Shown: piece after piece, positions 1 through 24,894 of the stretch
Position numbering within the stretch: position 1 is the first letter of the stretch
Layout: the number at the start of each line of letters is the position of its first letter
NCBI GenBank assembly: GCA_020137815.1
Contig: CM035357.1
Span: 1,260,974-1,324,973, forward strand
From: Hormiphora californensis
Taxonomy: Eukaryota > Ctenophora > Tentaculata > Cydippida > Pleurobrachiidae
Length of the DNA stretch: 64,000 nt
Direction of reading: 5' to 3'
The notes under the pieces: generated by a model
Seen by the model: the letters and a program-made list of their open reading frames with translations, nothing else
What the model was told of the DNA's origin: nothing
Databases searched by the model: none
Program-made: the position numbers and the translations under genes

Positions 1-60
1 AGCTTAGTTTCTGACACACAGTACTGACACAATGCTGCGGCTCATGAAGAAAGCACTTAC

Positions 61-14251
<14,191 letters not shown>

Positions 14252-14468
14252 TCTACTGCAGATCACTACTCCCTCTCTCTAGAGGTACAGAGAGAACTCT
14301 CTGTTTGGTGTGTTTCAGCTGTGTTTTGTGCACCGGGGCTACAACATCACATCACTACTATTGTGTGGATGGAGTTAGATTGATTGACACGGAATAAACA
14401 GTACTAAAGTTGTAAACGAGTGAAAACCAAATAAATTAAGATCAATAAATTATGTCAATAACCCCTTC

Positions 14469-15649
14469 TCACGGCAGTGTCACATTAACAGACGCCAGCG
14501 CATCAACAGCCCACTCAGGGTAATTCTTCTTGGGGAACATCCTAACAAAATACTCCTTTATAAAATTTGGAAACCTATCCTCCCTCACAGCTTCCCTGAT
14601 ATCGCTCATCAATCGTAACTGGAAGGCAATGTTATGAATAGTCAGTAGGATCACCCCAGTAGTGTCCTCCTGTAGTAAACAGTGCAGATAGGCTCGTGTG
14701 TACTCTTTACACGTCATGCACGTGCAATCTTTATCAATCGGTTGGGTATCAGTGACATATTGGGTGTTCTTTAACTGGAGTTGACCAGTTCTGAACCAGA
14801 GCTGAACCAAACCGGGCGGTTCGAGTCGGGAACACACAAGTCATACATGTCACATCCAAGGGCAGAGCATACCACCAGCTCTACTTGATACCCCACACCC
14901 ATTAGATATCTGGGTTTGTTGGGAGGAAGATGGTCCGTACACAGGCTAACAGTCTTCCAAAAATCAGCCTTTTCTTCCCCTCCACTCAGCCCACCAATAG
15001 CATATCCCGGACAATCTCTCTCTATCATCTTCTCCAAACATTCTTTCCTCCAAGTTGGGTTTAACCCTCCCTGGATAATACCAAACAGGTTCTGATCGTG
15101 TTCCCGTTTGTGAGCCGTTTGGCATCTATCCAACCATCTGATGCTCCGGTCCATGGCATCCTTCATCCTCTCCCCCTCGGTTAACACAGACACTACGTCA
15201 TCAAGTTGCATCATTACGTCAGAGCCCAGCGCGTTTTGAATGGCCATGCTGTGTTCCGGGGTTAGCAACATCTCACTCCCATTGTGGGGAGATTGGAACT
15301 TCACGCCCTGTTCAGTGAATTCTGCTAGTTTTAGAAGAGACACCATTTGGAACCCACCGCTATCAGTTAAAATTGCCTTGTCCCAGTTCATGAAGTGATG
15401 CAACCCACCCGCTTCTCCCATTATGTCAGGACCTGGTCGGTGTCCTAGGTGGTAGGTGTTACCCAGTATTATCGGGACACCCAAATCGTTTAGTTGCTGG
15501 GTTGTGACACCCTTGATGGTCCCCTGGGTCCCCACATGCATGAAGATGGGGGTTTGGAAGGTGTTGTGAGGCAGGGAGATGGTGGATAAACGAGCCTTTG
15601 TGGTTGAACATCTTGCTTCAACTTGAAAGGAGAGAGGAGGAGGGGCCAT
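14469..15649 (-). CDS. QTRT1: Queuine tRNA-ribosyltransferase catalytic subunit 1 (two frameshifts)
   Basis: Exchanges guanine for queuine at the wobble base of tRNAs with GUN anticodons; in eukaryotes it works as a heterodimer with QTRT2. The first 285 codons are clean, from ATG at 15649, and show [11 protein letters not shown] (catalytic Asp region), FGIIQGGL and GCDMYD, whose last Asp is the nucleophile region. Directly after that Asp the frame slips. An extra base near 14838 hides the conserved TRTARFG, and a second extra base near 14793 restores the frame of the C-terminal part. That part (14469-14790) has the zinc site CTCMTC with the later Cys/His and ends ASVNVTLP. Corrected length is about 390 residues, like human QTRT1. 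The gene has no introns, unlike its spliced neighbours. Sequencing error is more likely than decay, but a young retrocopy is possible. Confidence 0.88.
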
Positions 15650-15998
15650 TCTGCTAGAAAATATAATCTGTTAGATTAGAAATATAGCGTAATCTCTTGG
15701 AATGTTTCATTTTTATGCTCGTGTTCATTTTGACATGATTGCGCGCAGGAATAGAAAAGTAATTTCACTGTTTATAAACAGTCAAATAAATTTTATATTC
15801 CTGTGTGCCTTGGCAGTCAACCACCCAACTCATGTGTTGCTATATCATACGACATACAGCTCAGTAGTGCAGTATTTTATTCGCCGTCCCATGACTGATC
15901 TCATCCACTGTCACTGCATTGACTGACACTGCATTGACTGTATTCACTTCTTTAAACTGCGTACTGCCTCTCGTGTTAATACTTGATCGTTCTCAAAC
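15650..15998. promoter_or_regulatory. Shared divergent promoter region of QTRT1 and BTB gene
   Basis: A 349 bp AT-rich gap between two ATGs pointing away from each other. On the minus strand the sequence ttatattttctag/cagaATG, just before the QTRT1 start, looks like a splice acceptor. No clear TATA box stands out. A short direct repeat actgacactgcattgact lies near 15910-15940. Confidence 0.45.
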
Positions 15999-17543
15999 AT
16001 GAAAATCCCTCAAGACTTTGGCGAGGAACTCCTATCAGAAGATGCCTTCAACGACCTAAAACTACTAACAAAAGACGGGGAGATTGGTGCAAATACAATC
16101 ATCATCTCTGCCAACAGTCCAGTGATTAGGAAACTAGTGACGGAGGAGAAAAGGAACCTAATCATTGAAACTGAGGAATTCTCCAAAGTCTCTGTGACGT
16201 GCTTCCTCAGAGCGTGCTACAGTGGCTCCGTTACCATGCTGGATATGGGGGTGTTCCGGGAAGTCAACAAAATGGCCCATTTATTCCAAGTTAGATGGAT
16301 CCAGATAGGATGTCAGAGATTCTTTGCACGACAATGTGAGAAGTTAACTGAAACAGACACGGACACAGCTACCCAGTTATTCGAGGAAGCTGCTTTTAGT
16401 ATCACCAAATCTAATGACCGCAACCCAGCCAAGTTTCTTTATAAATCCCTCTACAACCTGGACACAATTCGCCATGTCATGATATCAGGGCAACTATCTC
16501 GGTTTGAAACTGCCTCCCCTGCCCATCTTGAGATTGCCGGAATGCTGACTGGTCAGGAAAGCCATGTTGCAATTCGAGCTGTGTGCGATCGGCTGAAAGG
16601 AAGGTCTGGTGGACACGACAAGAGTTTGTCTGAGAAGATAAGAGCGGTGATCACCCCCATAGCGATGAAGAGATGCTTTGACCAGGATATAGAGCAGTAT
16701 TACGCTGCTTTTGAAGTTCTTCAGAGGATCGGAGAGGTGAACCATGCACTTTGGATTTCACTGGAGGTACCCAAGCTAAGTCAAATATCGGGCACTAAAA
16801 ATACTGACAACAATCTTGTTAAACCTGTCAATGAGCCATACCATGCGTTCCGATACGATTTTGAGCCGTATCAAGACTGTAAAACTCTGCAAGAAGTGGT
16901 GGCAAAGTTGAATGAAGATGTTTTAGTTTGCTCCCTGGCCATTGCTCGCGAGTGCATTGATTTGTGGCTGGCGGTAAAAGAGAAAGATACAACGGTGGGC
17001 GAGATCAAGGAGGCTCTGAAGGGACTGCAGCTCATAGGTGAGGAGAATGGAGATGGTGTCTTTCGGATAGAAAGTAAATACATTCCTTTTAACGGTACAT
17101 CAGGAGGGATTGAGTCAGGGGCGATGGCTAATTCTGTGCAGACAGAAGCACTTTATTATTACCGTGGTGGCAACATATTAGAAAAGGGGTTCTTACAGAG
17201 TATTTCAATTTTGAATATTCAGTTGCCTGTGAATGGGAGGTTGTTCAGCTTCAACTTCCGGGATCGTACATACGATCAGAGTTGCCCTGAAATCTCTACT
17301 TTAGCATTTTGGGTAATATTAGCCCAACAGGACGGCAGACAACACAGTAGCCACCATATTCCTCTCAGTTGGTGCGGACGGCCAAAGTTTAATGGTTCTG
17401 GAAATGTTGAGAGCTGGCCGCTCATGGAAACTGTCCTAAAGTTCCTAACGAAGAAACAGAACTTTCAAAATTATCCTGTTCCTGTGGTATTGCTGGATGG
17501 TAGAGTCCTAGGATCATTAGTTAGGATAATTTCCGATCGATAA
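15999..17543 (+). CDS. BTB/POZ domain protein, single exon
   Basis: 514 residues in one open frame from ATG at 15999. Residues about 15-85 fit a BTB fold: FNDLKLLTKDGEIGANTIII, ANSPVIRKLV, then a hydrophobic core ending RACYSGSV. Such domains mediate dimerisation and, in many proteins, docking to cullin-3. Residues about 90-200 are helical and could be a BACK-like region. The C-terminal 300 residues are unlike Kelch or MATH repeats and I do not recognise them; a beta-rich end (LYYYRGGNILEKGFLQSISI) may form a sandwich. No introns and no signal peptide. It is transcribed away from QTRT1. Codon use looks normal and the frame is intact, so the gene is probably functional. The specific function is unknown. 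Confidence 0.72.
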   Translation: MKIPQDFGEELLSEDAFNDLKLLTKDGEIGANTIIISANSPVIRKLVTEEKRNLIIETEEFSKVSVTCFLRACYSGSVTMLDMGVFREVNKMAHLFQVRWIQIGCQRFFARQCEKLTETDTDTATQLFEEAAFSITKSNDRNPAKFLYKSLYNLDTIRHVMISGQLSRFETASPAHLEIAGMLTGQESHVAIRAVCDRLKGRSGGHDKSLSEKIRAVITPIAMKRCFDQDIEQYYAAFEVLQRIGEVNHALWISLEVPKLSQISGTKNTDNNLVKPVNEPYHAFRYDFEPYQDCKTLQEVVAKLNEDVLVCSLAIARECIDLWLAVKEKDTTVGEIKEALKGLQLIGEENGDGVFRIESKYIPFNGTSGGIESGAMANSVQTEALYYYRGGNILEKGFLQSISILNIQLPVNGRLFSFNFRDRTYDQSCPEISTLAFWVILAQQDGRQHSSHHIPLSWCGRPKFNGSGNVESWPLMETVLKFLTKKQNFQNYPVPVVLLDGRVLGSLVRIISDR

Positions 17544-17990
17544 CTCTTCCGAGAAGTCAAGACTCAAGTGTCGATTTGTTCGTTTTTTTGTCAGAATTTG
17601 ATTGTTTAATTTTGTATTGGGCCCGGTTTTTGCTCGACACTGTGTTTAAGGTCTAAGGTTTAGGGTTTACACTATGCGAATTTCAACACATTCGGACGAA
17701 AATAATTTCATCAGGGACCTCACTCCCAAGTGGCCTCCGAAGTCCGAGGCCGGATTTATATTTTTGGAAAAGATTGGCAAATGCTACTGACCCTCTTGGA
17801 ATAAGACAGCGCTTGTTTTTTTAAAAAAATCACTTGGTGCCTAAGGTATGATTAGTCGCAGAGCAACTTGGAAGTTGGAACACTGACGTGGGGTGGATAT
17901 GAATAATTTTCGGCATAGGTCCCAAGGGGCTTGGTTAATGGTTTTTGTGCAAAACAATAAATTAAACTCTCTTCTAATCCTGCTGGGATG
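17544..17990. other. Gene-free stretch after BTB gene
   Basis: Holds the probable 3' UTR of the BTB gene; a possible AATAAA occurs near 17957. The phrase aatgctactgaccct at about 17780 recurs near 21250 and, diverged, near 62380, so part of this is repeat-derived. No coding frame is supported. Confidence 0.5.
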
Positions 17991-17995
17991 TATAG

Positions 17996-18143
17996 TCCAT
18001 TTTTTTTCAACTGTTCACCCCCCAAAGTCGTGCGCGGAATTATTTTGCGCGTTTATCACATGTTAACGTGTAGTGCGCGCCACCCAAATTCTAATTTTTA
18101 TCAAATTTCAGTTTTTGGGTGAACAGTTGAAAAAAAATGGACT
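17996..18143. repeat. Short foldback repeat
   Basis: The arms tccattttttttcaactgtt and aacagttgaaaaaaaatgga flank about 95 bp rich in GCGCG. The inner phrase gtgcgcggaatt plus acatgttaacgtgt recurs at 18290-18335, so the unit is at least duplicated locally. Confidence 0.75.
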
Positions 18144-18384
18144 TTATGTATTTGGTACGGAAACCTCTGAATGTACTCAGGGTGGTTAAAAGGCACAAAA
18201 ACGTTCAAAATTTTGAACTTTTCCAAAGAAAGTTCAACGTAAAAAAACCCTTTAAGGTCGGATTTTTTGAAACTGTCACCCCCCTTTTCGTGCGCGGAAT
18301 TTTTTTTGCGCGTCACATCACATGTTAACGTGTCGTGTGCGCATCAAAATTGATAAATTTCACATGCGCGGTCATTTTGGGGCG

Positions 18385-19115
18385 CCGTTACGATCTGGGT
18401 GTTTGGTGGCCTGTTTACAGGTGCGCGCTGCCAAAAAAGTTGATTCACTAAAACGGCTCTAACCGCCGAACCACTCAACCGTTTTGGCTAATTCAAAGTT
18501 TATCTGGTAGGGAATGTCAAGGCCTAACCCCAACCCAAACCCCAACCCTAACCCTAACCCTACTTTAGCCCTAACCCTAAAAAACCGTTTGTCAGCACTC
18601 ACGAAACACCCAGATTTTAACGCTGGCCGTCATTTTGGGGTGACAGTTTCAAAAAATCCGACTTTATTTACCCTTTACTTAAAAATACCGCTGCGCGCCG
18701 CGCATGTAGCGCGGCGTGAGATTGCATCGATAATTGTGTTTTTTAGCTCTTTCCAGTTAAAAACGCCGCGCTTACGGAACCTGTATCATAAAACGGCCAG
18801 CCTTAAAATCTGGGTGTTTGGTGAGTGCTGACAAACGGTTTTTAGGGTTAGGGCTAAAGTAGGGTTAGGGTCAGAGCTGGGGTTTGGGTTGGGGTTAGGC
18901 CTTGACGAGCGCGATTATAATCTGGGTCAACCTTTACCGCTTACCGCCTTGCAGCCTGTTTACAGATTTTAACGTTTGCCGGCCTTGACAGTTGACATTT
19001 CCTACCAGATAAACTTTGAATTAGCCAAAACGGTTGAGTGGTTTGGACTTTGGCGGTTAGAGCCATAGTGAATCAACTTTTTTGGCAGCTCGCACCTATA
19101 AACAGGCCAACAAAC
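18385..19115. repeat. Inverted repeat carrying interstitial TTAGGG arrays
   Basis: The left arm (about 18385-18625) and right arm (about 18795-19115) are inverted copies. Each contains, in mirrored order, a cgatctgggtgtttgg end, aaacggctctaaccgcc, gataaactttgaattagcc, a CCCTAA/TTAGGG-type array (18524-18590 and 18838-18900) and cacccagattttaacg. The telomere-like units are degenerate (CCCCAACC, CCCTAACC), as expected for old interstitial arrays rather than a chromosome end. Confidence 0.78.
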
Positions 19116-19117
19116 AC

Positions 19118-19282
19118 CCAGATCGTAACACAGCAGATGACCTGGATCAGTTCAAGATTCTGCTGGGACGATGGCTCGACCAGTTCCCGGACTGTCCGCC
19201 CGTGACTGGGTATCCTACTCAGAACACTAATTCAATCCTGGATTGGGTGCTGGAAGTGAGAGCCGAGAGGGGGATGTGTTAA
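19118..19282 (+). pseudogene. LINE reverse-transcriptase C-terminal fragment
   Basis: About 50 codons (DDLDQFKILLGRWLDQFPD to ILDWVLEVRAERGMC, then stop) match the usual C-terminus of CR1/Jockey-type LINE ORF2, where a Phe-Lys helix is followed by a ...PDxPxVxGY motif. It starts abruptly at the edge of the inverted repeat (gatcgtaac/acagcagatg), as for a severely 5'-truncated insertion. Confidence 0.6.
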
Positions 19283-19349
19283 AGGACACTGACACCTTGT
19301 GTTTTTCATTGAAGTTATTTATGAAGTTTGTGAAGTTTATGAAGTAACG

Positions 19350-20826
19350 GCGCCCTTGTTCGACCATCAAATTCAAATTCAAATTCAAATTCAAATAAAT
19401 TACACACAATACAAACATAAAGTGCAGAAATTCCCATCTCGTGGGTCCTCCTTTGTCAAATTGTCTATTTACAGTCTCTAACTCAAAGTAAAACACAAAC
19501 AGCGTCAGCAGCAAGCAACAATTACAGCTTCACACAACGCTCTTCCTTTCTGCCTCTCTGAACTCATTAAGGACCGTCACATAGCCACGCACCGGTGGTC
19601 TGTCATGGAATTCCTTCATGAACGCACCAAGGTTTGCCTTGAACCCGGGAAGTGTTTCTGAACGATTAACCTCTCTAGGGAGTTTGTTCCATAACCGAGG
19701 TGCCCTGAAGCTGAAGGAGTTATATAGTTGGCTGGCCCGTTTGGCTTCTGCCCAGTACGGATATTTCTGGGTTTTCGCCTGTACTCCCAACCGACCCGTC
19801 TGGAACTCCATTTCAACACAATTGGGGACAAGGCCCTGATAGATCTTCCAAACATGGATTAACTCATACCTTTGGCGTCTCCTTTGAAGGGACATGAGGT
19901 CAAGCGCCTCAAGACGCTGCCAATAGTCCAGATCCTTCATCCCTTGTATCTTCCGGATGAACGCCCGTTGAACGTTTTCCACCGCCTGGATATCTCCGAT
20001 TTTGGTTGGATACCACACCAGGCAACAATATTCCAGTATGGGTCGAACTAACGCCTTGTACAAGGTTAGTAGTACTTCTGGTGTCCTACTCCTGAATGCA
20101 CAGAATATCCACCCTGAAATCATGTTAGCTCTCCTCACAATATCGCCAATATGATGAGTCCATGTACCATCTGCAGATAGCCAGACCCCCAAGTCCTTTA
20201 CATGCTGCTCTGGATCGACCACGGTTCCTCCCATTGTAACATATGATAACGTTTCTGCAGTGAAGGGCAGTTCTCTCAACAGCTTTGACCTACCAAGCGA
20301 ATAATTAACCAGTTGAAACTTATCTTCGTGGAGTTTCATGTTGTTGTTGACTGACCACCGAGTCACACTTCCTAGGTCCTTTTGAAGTTCAGCCTGGTCA
20401 AGTAGTGTCCGTATAACTTGTATGAGTTTCGTGTCGTCAGCAAAAGACAAGGCGTCGGCGCTTAGCAAAGACTCTTTCAAGTCAATTACGTAGAAAATAA
20501 ACAAGATAGGTCCAAGCACGCTTCCTTGGATAACACTGCTTATGACCCATTCCCACCGCGACTGCTCACCATCCACTAGTACTGCTTGCTTCCTATTGGT
20601 GAGGAATTCCTTTATCCAAGCAAGTAGCTTTCCTCTCACCCCATACTTCTGTAACTTTCGCAGTAAGACCCCGATATCAACTCGGTCGAAGGCTTTTTGA
20701 AAGTCTAGGTACAGAACATCGACTTCATTGTTGTCCGTCAAATGTTTGAGAACCCTATCGATATGTGCGAGAAGATGGGTCATCGTACTTCTCCCTTTCC
20801 TGAATCCATGTTGACCATTACAGTGC
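19350..20826 (-). pseudogene. 5'-truncated non-LTR retrotransposon (reverse transcriptase)
   Basis: The frame 20867-19530 encodes about 430 residues of reverse transcriptase: HGFRKGRSTMTHLLAHIDRV, YLDFQKAFDRVD (first catalytic Asp), SSVIQGSVLGPILFIFYVID, LSFADDTKLI (catalytic pair) and a C-terminal RAPRLWNKLPREVNRS. The part before motif GFRKGRST is missing, cut at about 20825 where the telomere-like repeat begins. Downstream of the stop the 3' end reads (ATTTGA)n on the minus strand at 19370-19396, a typical simple-repeat tail. It belongs to the CR1/L2/Jockey group by appearance. The RT frame itself is intact, which implies a fairly young insertion. Confidence 0.85.
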
Positions 20827-21120
20827 AGCGTTAAAATCTGGGTGTTTGCCGTTTGGAATGTCAGCAATCACGGTTTTGTAGGGTTAGGGCCGCAAAGTAG
20901 GGTTAGGGTTAGGGGTAGGGTTGGGGTTTAGGTTGGGGTTTAGGTTGGGGTTTAGGTTGGGGTTAGGCCTTGACAGTTGACATTTCCTATCAGATACACT
21001 TTGGATTAGCCAAAACGGTTGAGTGGTTTGGCGGTTAGAGGCATTTTAGTGCAGGGTACTTTTTGGCAGCATGCACCTGTAAACAGGCCACCAAACGTCC
21101 AAACACCCAGATCGTAACGG
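20827..21120. repeat. Third copy of the TTAGGG-bearing repeat
   Basis: Same order as the right arm at 18795-19115: gttaaaatctgggtgtttg, TTAGGG-type array with four ggttggggttta units (20878-20970), ccttgacagttgacatttcc, agccaaaacggttgagtgg, and an end cacccagatcgtaacgg. Two LINEs separate it from the first pair. Confidence 0.78.
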
Positions 21121-21780
21121 CCCCATACGGTTAGTGGCTACCCCTGTCTCTCTTTGGCATCCTCTCCTCGGCTGTTGAAAAGTAATGCCAATCGGTGCAG
21201 TGTTGGGGTTGTATTTTCAGAATAAACCATCCACGGAGTAAGTTTAAATTTAATGCTACTGACCCTTTGAAAAAGGGCCCCCTTTATAAACAAAAAGTTT
21301 TATCTTCCCGATCCCGGAAGTTTTTTTAGGAGCCGAAAAAACAACTTTCTTGAGCGGGGCTTAAGAAACTATGATCCAAGCCTCCTTTTTTTGGGCCACC
21401 GCACACCAATTATAGTGGTCCTGACTAGAGAGATGGAGAGAGGGATACAACAATTATTTCTCTCCTAGCAAGTTTCCGTGGTGAAACATGAATATAGGTA
21501 GAATGTGAAACCTGCACTACAAAAACTGGAAAGATGTTGGGCCAGGAAACGAGAACAATAATTGGGGCATGCTTTCATTGCTCCATAAATAGGTGAGTTG
21601 TATTTATTGCTAGTGATCAGCTGTCTGTGGTCTGGAAGAGGAACCCCCCTCCCCTGCTCAACCAGGCAATCAGTGGCCTGGATTTCTAAATTCTGGCCTC
21701 GCTATACGCTCGACGTCACCATCACTCCCTTATCACAATCAGGTTTAAAAATTTCCAATTCCCCATCCTTCGTATTTTTT
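21121..21780. other. Gene-free stretch before low-quality block
   Basis: Ordinary mixed sequence with no coding frame I can support. It contains the phrase aatgctactgaccct, shared with 17780. Quality seems to fall after about 21760. Confidence 0.4.
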
Positions 21781-23250
21781 TCAAAACTGCCCGGAAAAAT
21801 TTGCATGTTTTTGACGTCAGCCCCCCCAAAATTAAACCCGAAACAGTGCAGTTTCATATTCATCTTCCTCAGCTTTTTTAAAAAAAAATTTTTTTCTTTT
21901 TTTCTCTTTTCTCCCCCTTTTTCCCTTTTCCCCCCCCCTTCCTTTTTCCCCCTCCTTTTTTTTTCCTCCCTCTCCCCCCTCTCTCTCTCTCCCTCCCCTT
22001 TTTCTTCCTTTTCTCCTCTTCTCTTCCCCCTCCTCTCTCCCCCTCCCCCCCTCCCTTCTTTTGTTTTCCCTTTTCCCCCCCCTTTGGGTTTTTTCTTTCC
22101 CTTTTTCCCCCCCTTTTTTCCCCCCCTTTCCCCTTTTCAAAGGGATTTCTCCTCCTCTCCCTTTTCCTTTTCATCCTCAATTTTTTCCCCCTTTTTTTTT
22201 CATTTTTCCCTTCTCCCCAGGAAAAAATTTCCCCCCTTTTTTAGGGCCCCTTCTCAAAAATTTAACGGGGGGAAAGGGGGCCCCCCCCAAAAATTTTTGG
22301 GGCCGCTGGGGGGGGGGAAAGCTTTTTTAGGGGGAAAACCCCTTTTTGGGGGGGAAAAAAAAAAAGGGAAAATGGGGAAAAAAAAAACCCCAAAAAGGGG
22401 GGGAAAAATTTTTTTTGGGGGGGGGGGAAAAAACGGGCCCCCCCGGGGGCCCCAAAAGGATTTTGAGGGCCCTTTTTTTTTTTTTCCCCCCCAACCCCTT
22501 TTTTTTTTCCCCCTTTCTTTAAAATGGGGGGGCCCCTTTTAAACCCCCTTTTTTTTTTTGGGGGGTTTTCCGGGGAAGAAAAAATAAGGGGGGGGAAAAA
22601 AAGAAAAGAGGGTGTTTGTTAAAAAAAAACAAGCAGGGATTCGGGGGGGCCCAAGAAAAGGATATTTTAAAAACCCCAAAAAAAAAAAAAGGGAAAAAGA
22701 AAGGGAGGGGGGAAAAAAAAATAACTTTTGTTCCCCTTCACTAAACACTTTTCTGCCCCCTTTTCTTCCCTTTAAAAACCTTTTCGGGGCCGGGGGAAAA
22801 ACAAAAAGGGTTTTCAAGGCTGTCCGGGGGGTTTTTTAAAAACCCCAAGGGCGAAAAGGGAAAGGATTTTAAACTTTTGGGGCCCAATTTTCTTCTGCCT
22901 GGTTTTTACTCAAAAAATTTTCCCTTGTAAATAAAACTTTTCCCCTTTTTTTTCCCTTTGTTTAAAATTTTTTTAAAAAAAAAAACCCCCCCCCACGAAA
23001 ATCTTTTTTAAAATCTTTGCCTTTTCCCTTTTTCTGGGCCCTTTCAATGGAAAATTATTTCCTTTTACCCCCCTATTTTTTCAGTTGCATGAAAACCCCC
23101 AGAAAATCGTAAATTTCTCAGACCCCTTTTCTCCCTTTCTGTAAATTGCCCCCTCACCCCTATTTCCCCCCTATCTCACTTTTTCCCCGGCGGCCGGTTC
23201 CGGCTGGGGGTGTTTTTAGCATCCCCCCACCCCCACCCGTTCCCCCATTC
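21780..23250. other. Homopolymer-block sequence, probably unreliable
   Basis: About 1.5 kb made almost only of runs such as tttttcccccc, ggggggaaaaaa and ccccccaaaaa, with no dinucleotide pattern and no strand consistency. It resembles low-quality trace ends or failed consensus, not natural low-complexity DNA. Open frames across it (poly Pro/Phe/Lys/Gly) are meaningless. Confidence 0.8.
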
Positions 23251-24894
23251 TTTTTTCAGCGGGACGACGCTCAGGGAAGGAATTGTGGAGTCGAACTCTC
23301 CGGGAATTAAGCTCAATTGGTCACAGGGCTATAGCAATTGATCTACCAGGTACAAACTACCCAAGTTATTCACTGATTAACTAATCAGACTTGTTGTTGT
23401 TGTAGTTGAGTAGTTGCACAGTCAGATTCAAAAAGTTTTGGGTTTGGGAAATCAATTGGGGAAGCGTCTAGAATTACTATGTCTTCGTTCATAAATTTCT
23501 CCACTTTTTTAAAAAATCACGGAATGCTTCTAGAATTTAAGCAATTTTAAAAAAAAGTCTGAAAAGGCCACCTGTCCACGTCCAACACTAAAACCCATAT
23601 TCTTCATGCAACGCCCCCCAGCTTTTTTGGATAAAATTTTAAATTTTTTTCTAGGGTTCTATTTTATCCCAAATTTTTGTGATACCCTAGCTATGATAAT
23701 CAAATTGAGTTAAATGGCTCAATTTTAACCCTGTGAAAATTGGTTACAACGATCTTTTTTAACCCTTTTCCACAAACCACCCCGGAAACAACAACCTCAA
23801 GAACCCCCCCCCACCCCCCTAAAACCCCCCCATTTAAAAACCCCCCCTTCTAACCCCCCTTCAATTCGCAGAAAAATTACATAAACCAAAAAAAGCAACT
23901 TTTCCAACTGCTTTGGGGTCTGGGGATACGGGGTACTCCCATTTTTGGTAACCGTCCCTCGAGGGGAAAAATCGCTCTGGCCGCTGCTTGAGAAAAATAG
24001 TGAAAGGTTGGGAAATTTACCAAAATTCTTAAAACATAAATTTGGCCAAAAATTGTGACTTTTTTTTTTTCTCGAAAAACACAAAATTCGCAAATTAAAA
24101 AACCCCAAACCCCCTTTTTTTCTCCGGGTTTGGTTCGGGTTCACCTGCCACCTTCCTCCTCCCCCCTCCCCCCCTTTTTCCCCCCTTCGGTGAACGAGTT
24201 TTAAAATCGAGCCCCCTCGCGAGAAGCCCTTGCGATGGTAGGGTATCCGTTGGTTTGGGGGGGGGCGAAATAAAATCACCCTAAGGGCCTGCAAACCCTG
24301 GAAATAGGTACGGAATTACGTTGGAGACCCAAACTGCTGGGTGAACTTTTGGGAGAGTCAACGCTGGGGAGGGATTGTGCCACACCTTCTCTAAAACTCT
24401 TATTTGTTGATCGGGGAACATTGCTCCTTGATAAAATTTGACTTGTTGGAACCTTGTTCCCTTGATAGAAAAGGCCGACATGGTTTCCCCTTATAATATT
24501 TTTCTCTAAATGCATTGGTGAAAAATTTTTGTGCTGTAGAGTGGGAAAGGGGGGATCTGAAATTCCAAGGGACGACTGAATTAGAAAAATGAGTTTTATC
24601 ACAGTTTAAAATTGAGGGGGAGGGGGGTTAAAGGGAAATGAGAGAGAAAGAGGAGTTTGTTTTTTTTGAGAGGAAGATAAAAAAGGGGAGATTTTTTGGG
24701 GCGTGTTTGAGGGGAGAGTTGAAAGAGTTGATGCTGCACATTTTCGCTGGTACTGTAGAGAGTGTGGGTGGAAAACTCGCCCACGCTCAAGGCCAAGTGT
24801 GTTGGACCGATTTATATGTTACAGCAAACTCTCATTAATATCTAACCGAAATTGCTCTGTGTCTATTACTTTGTTAAATCTCTGCGCCAATAAC
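23251..24894. other. Mixed-quality intergenic stretch
   Basis: Normal-looking DNA at 23260-23770 is followed by another homopolymer-rich block (about 23770-24260), then normal DNA leading to the RGG gene. Open frames on the minus strand at 24276-24602 match nothing I know. A promoter for the RGG gene is probably in 24600-24890. Confidence 0.45.

Noticed and set aside
14771-14837. Intron in QTRT1 to explain the frame change
   Set aside because: No GT-AG pair fits, and coding similarity continues through the region in successive frames, so single-base insertions fit better.
18520-20970. True chromosome end
   Set aside because: TTAGGG units are degenerate, occur in both orientations and are flanked by genes and LINEs on both sides.
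21598-22542. 314-codon Pro/Ser/Phe-rich frame
   Set aside because: Lies in homopolymer-block sequence of doubtful quality; composition mirrors base runs.
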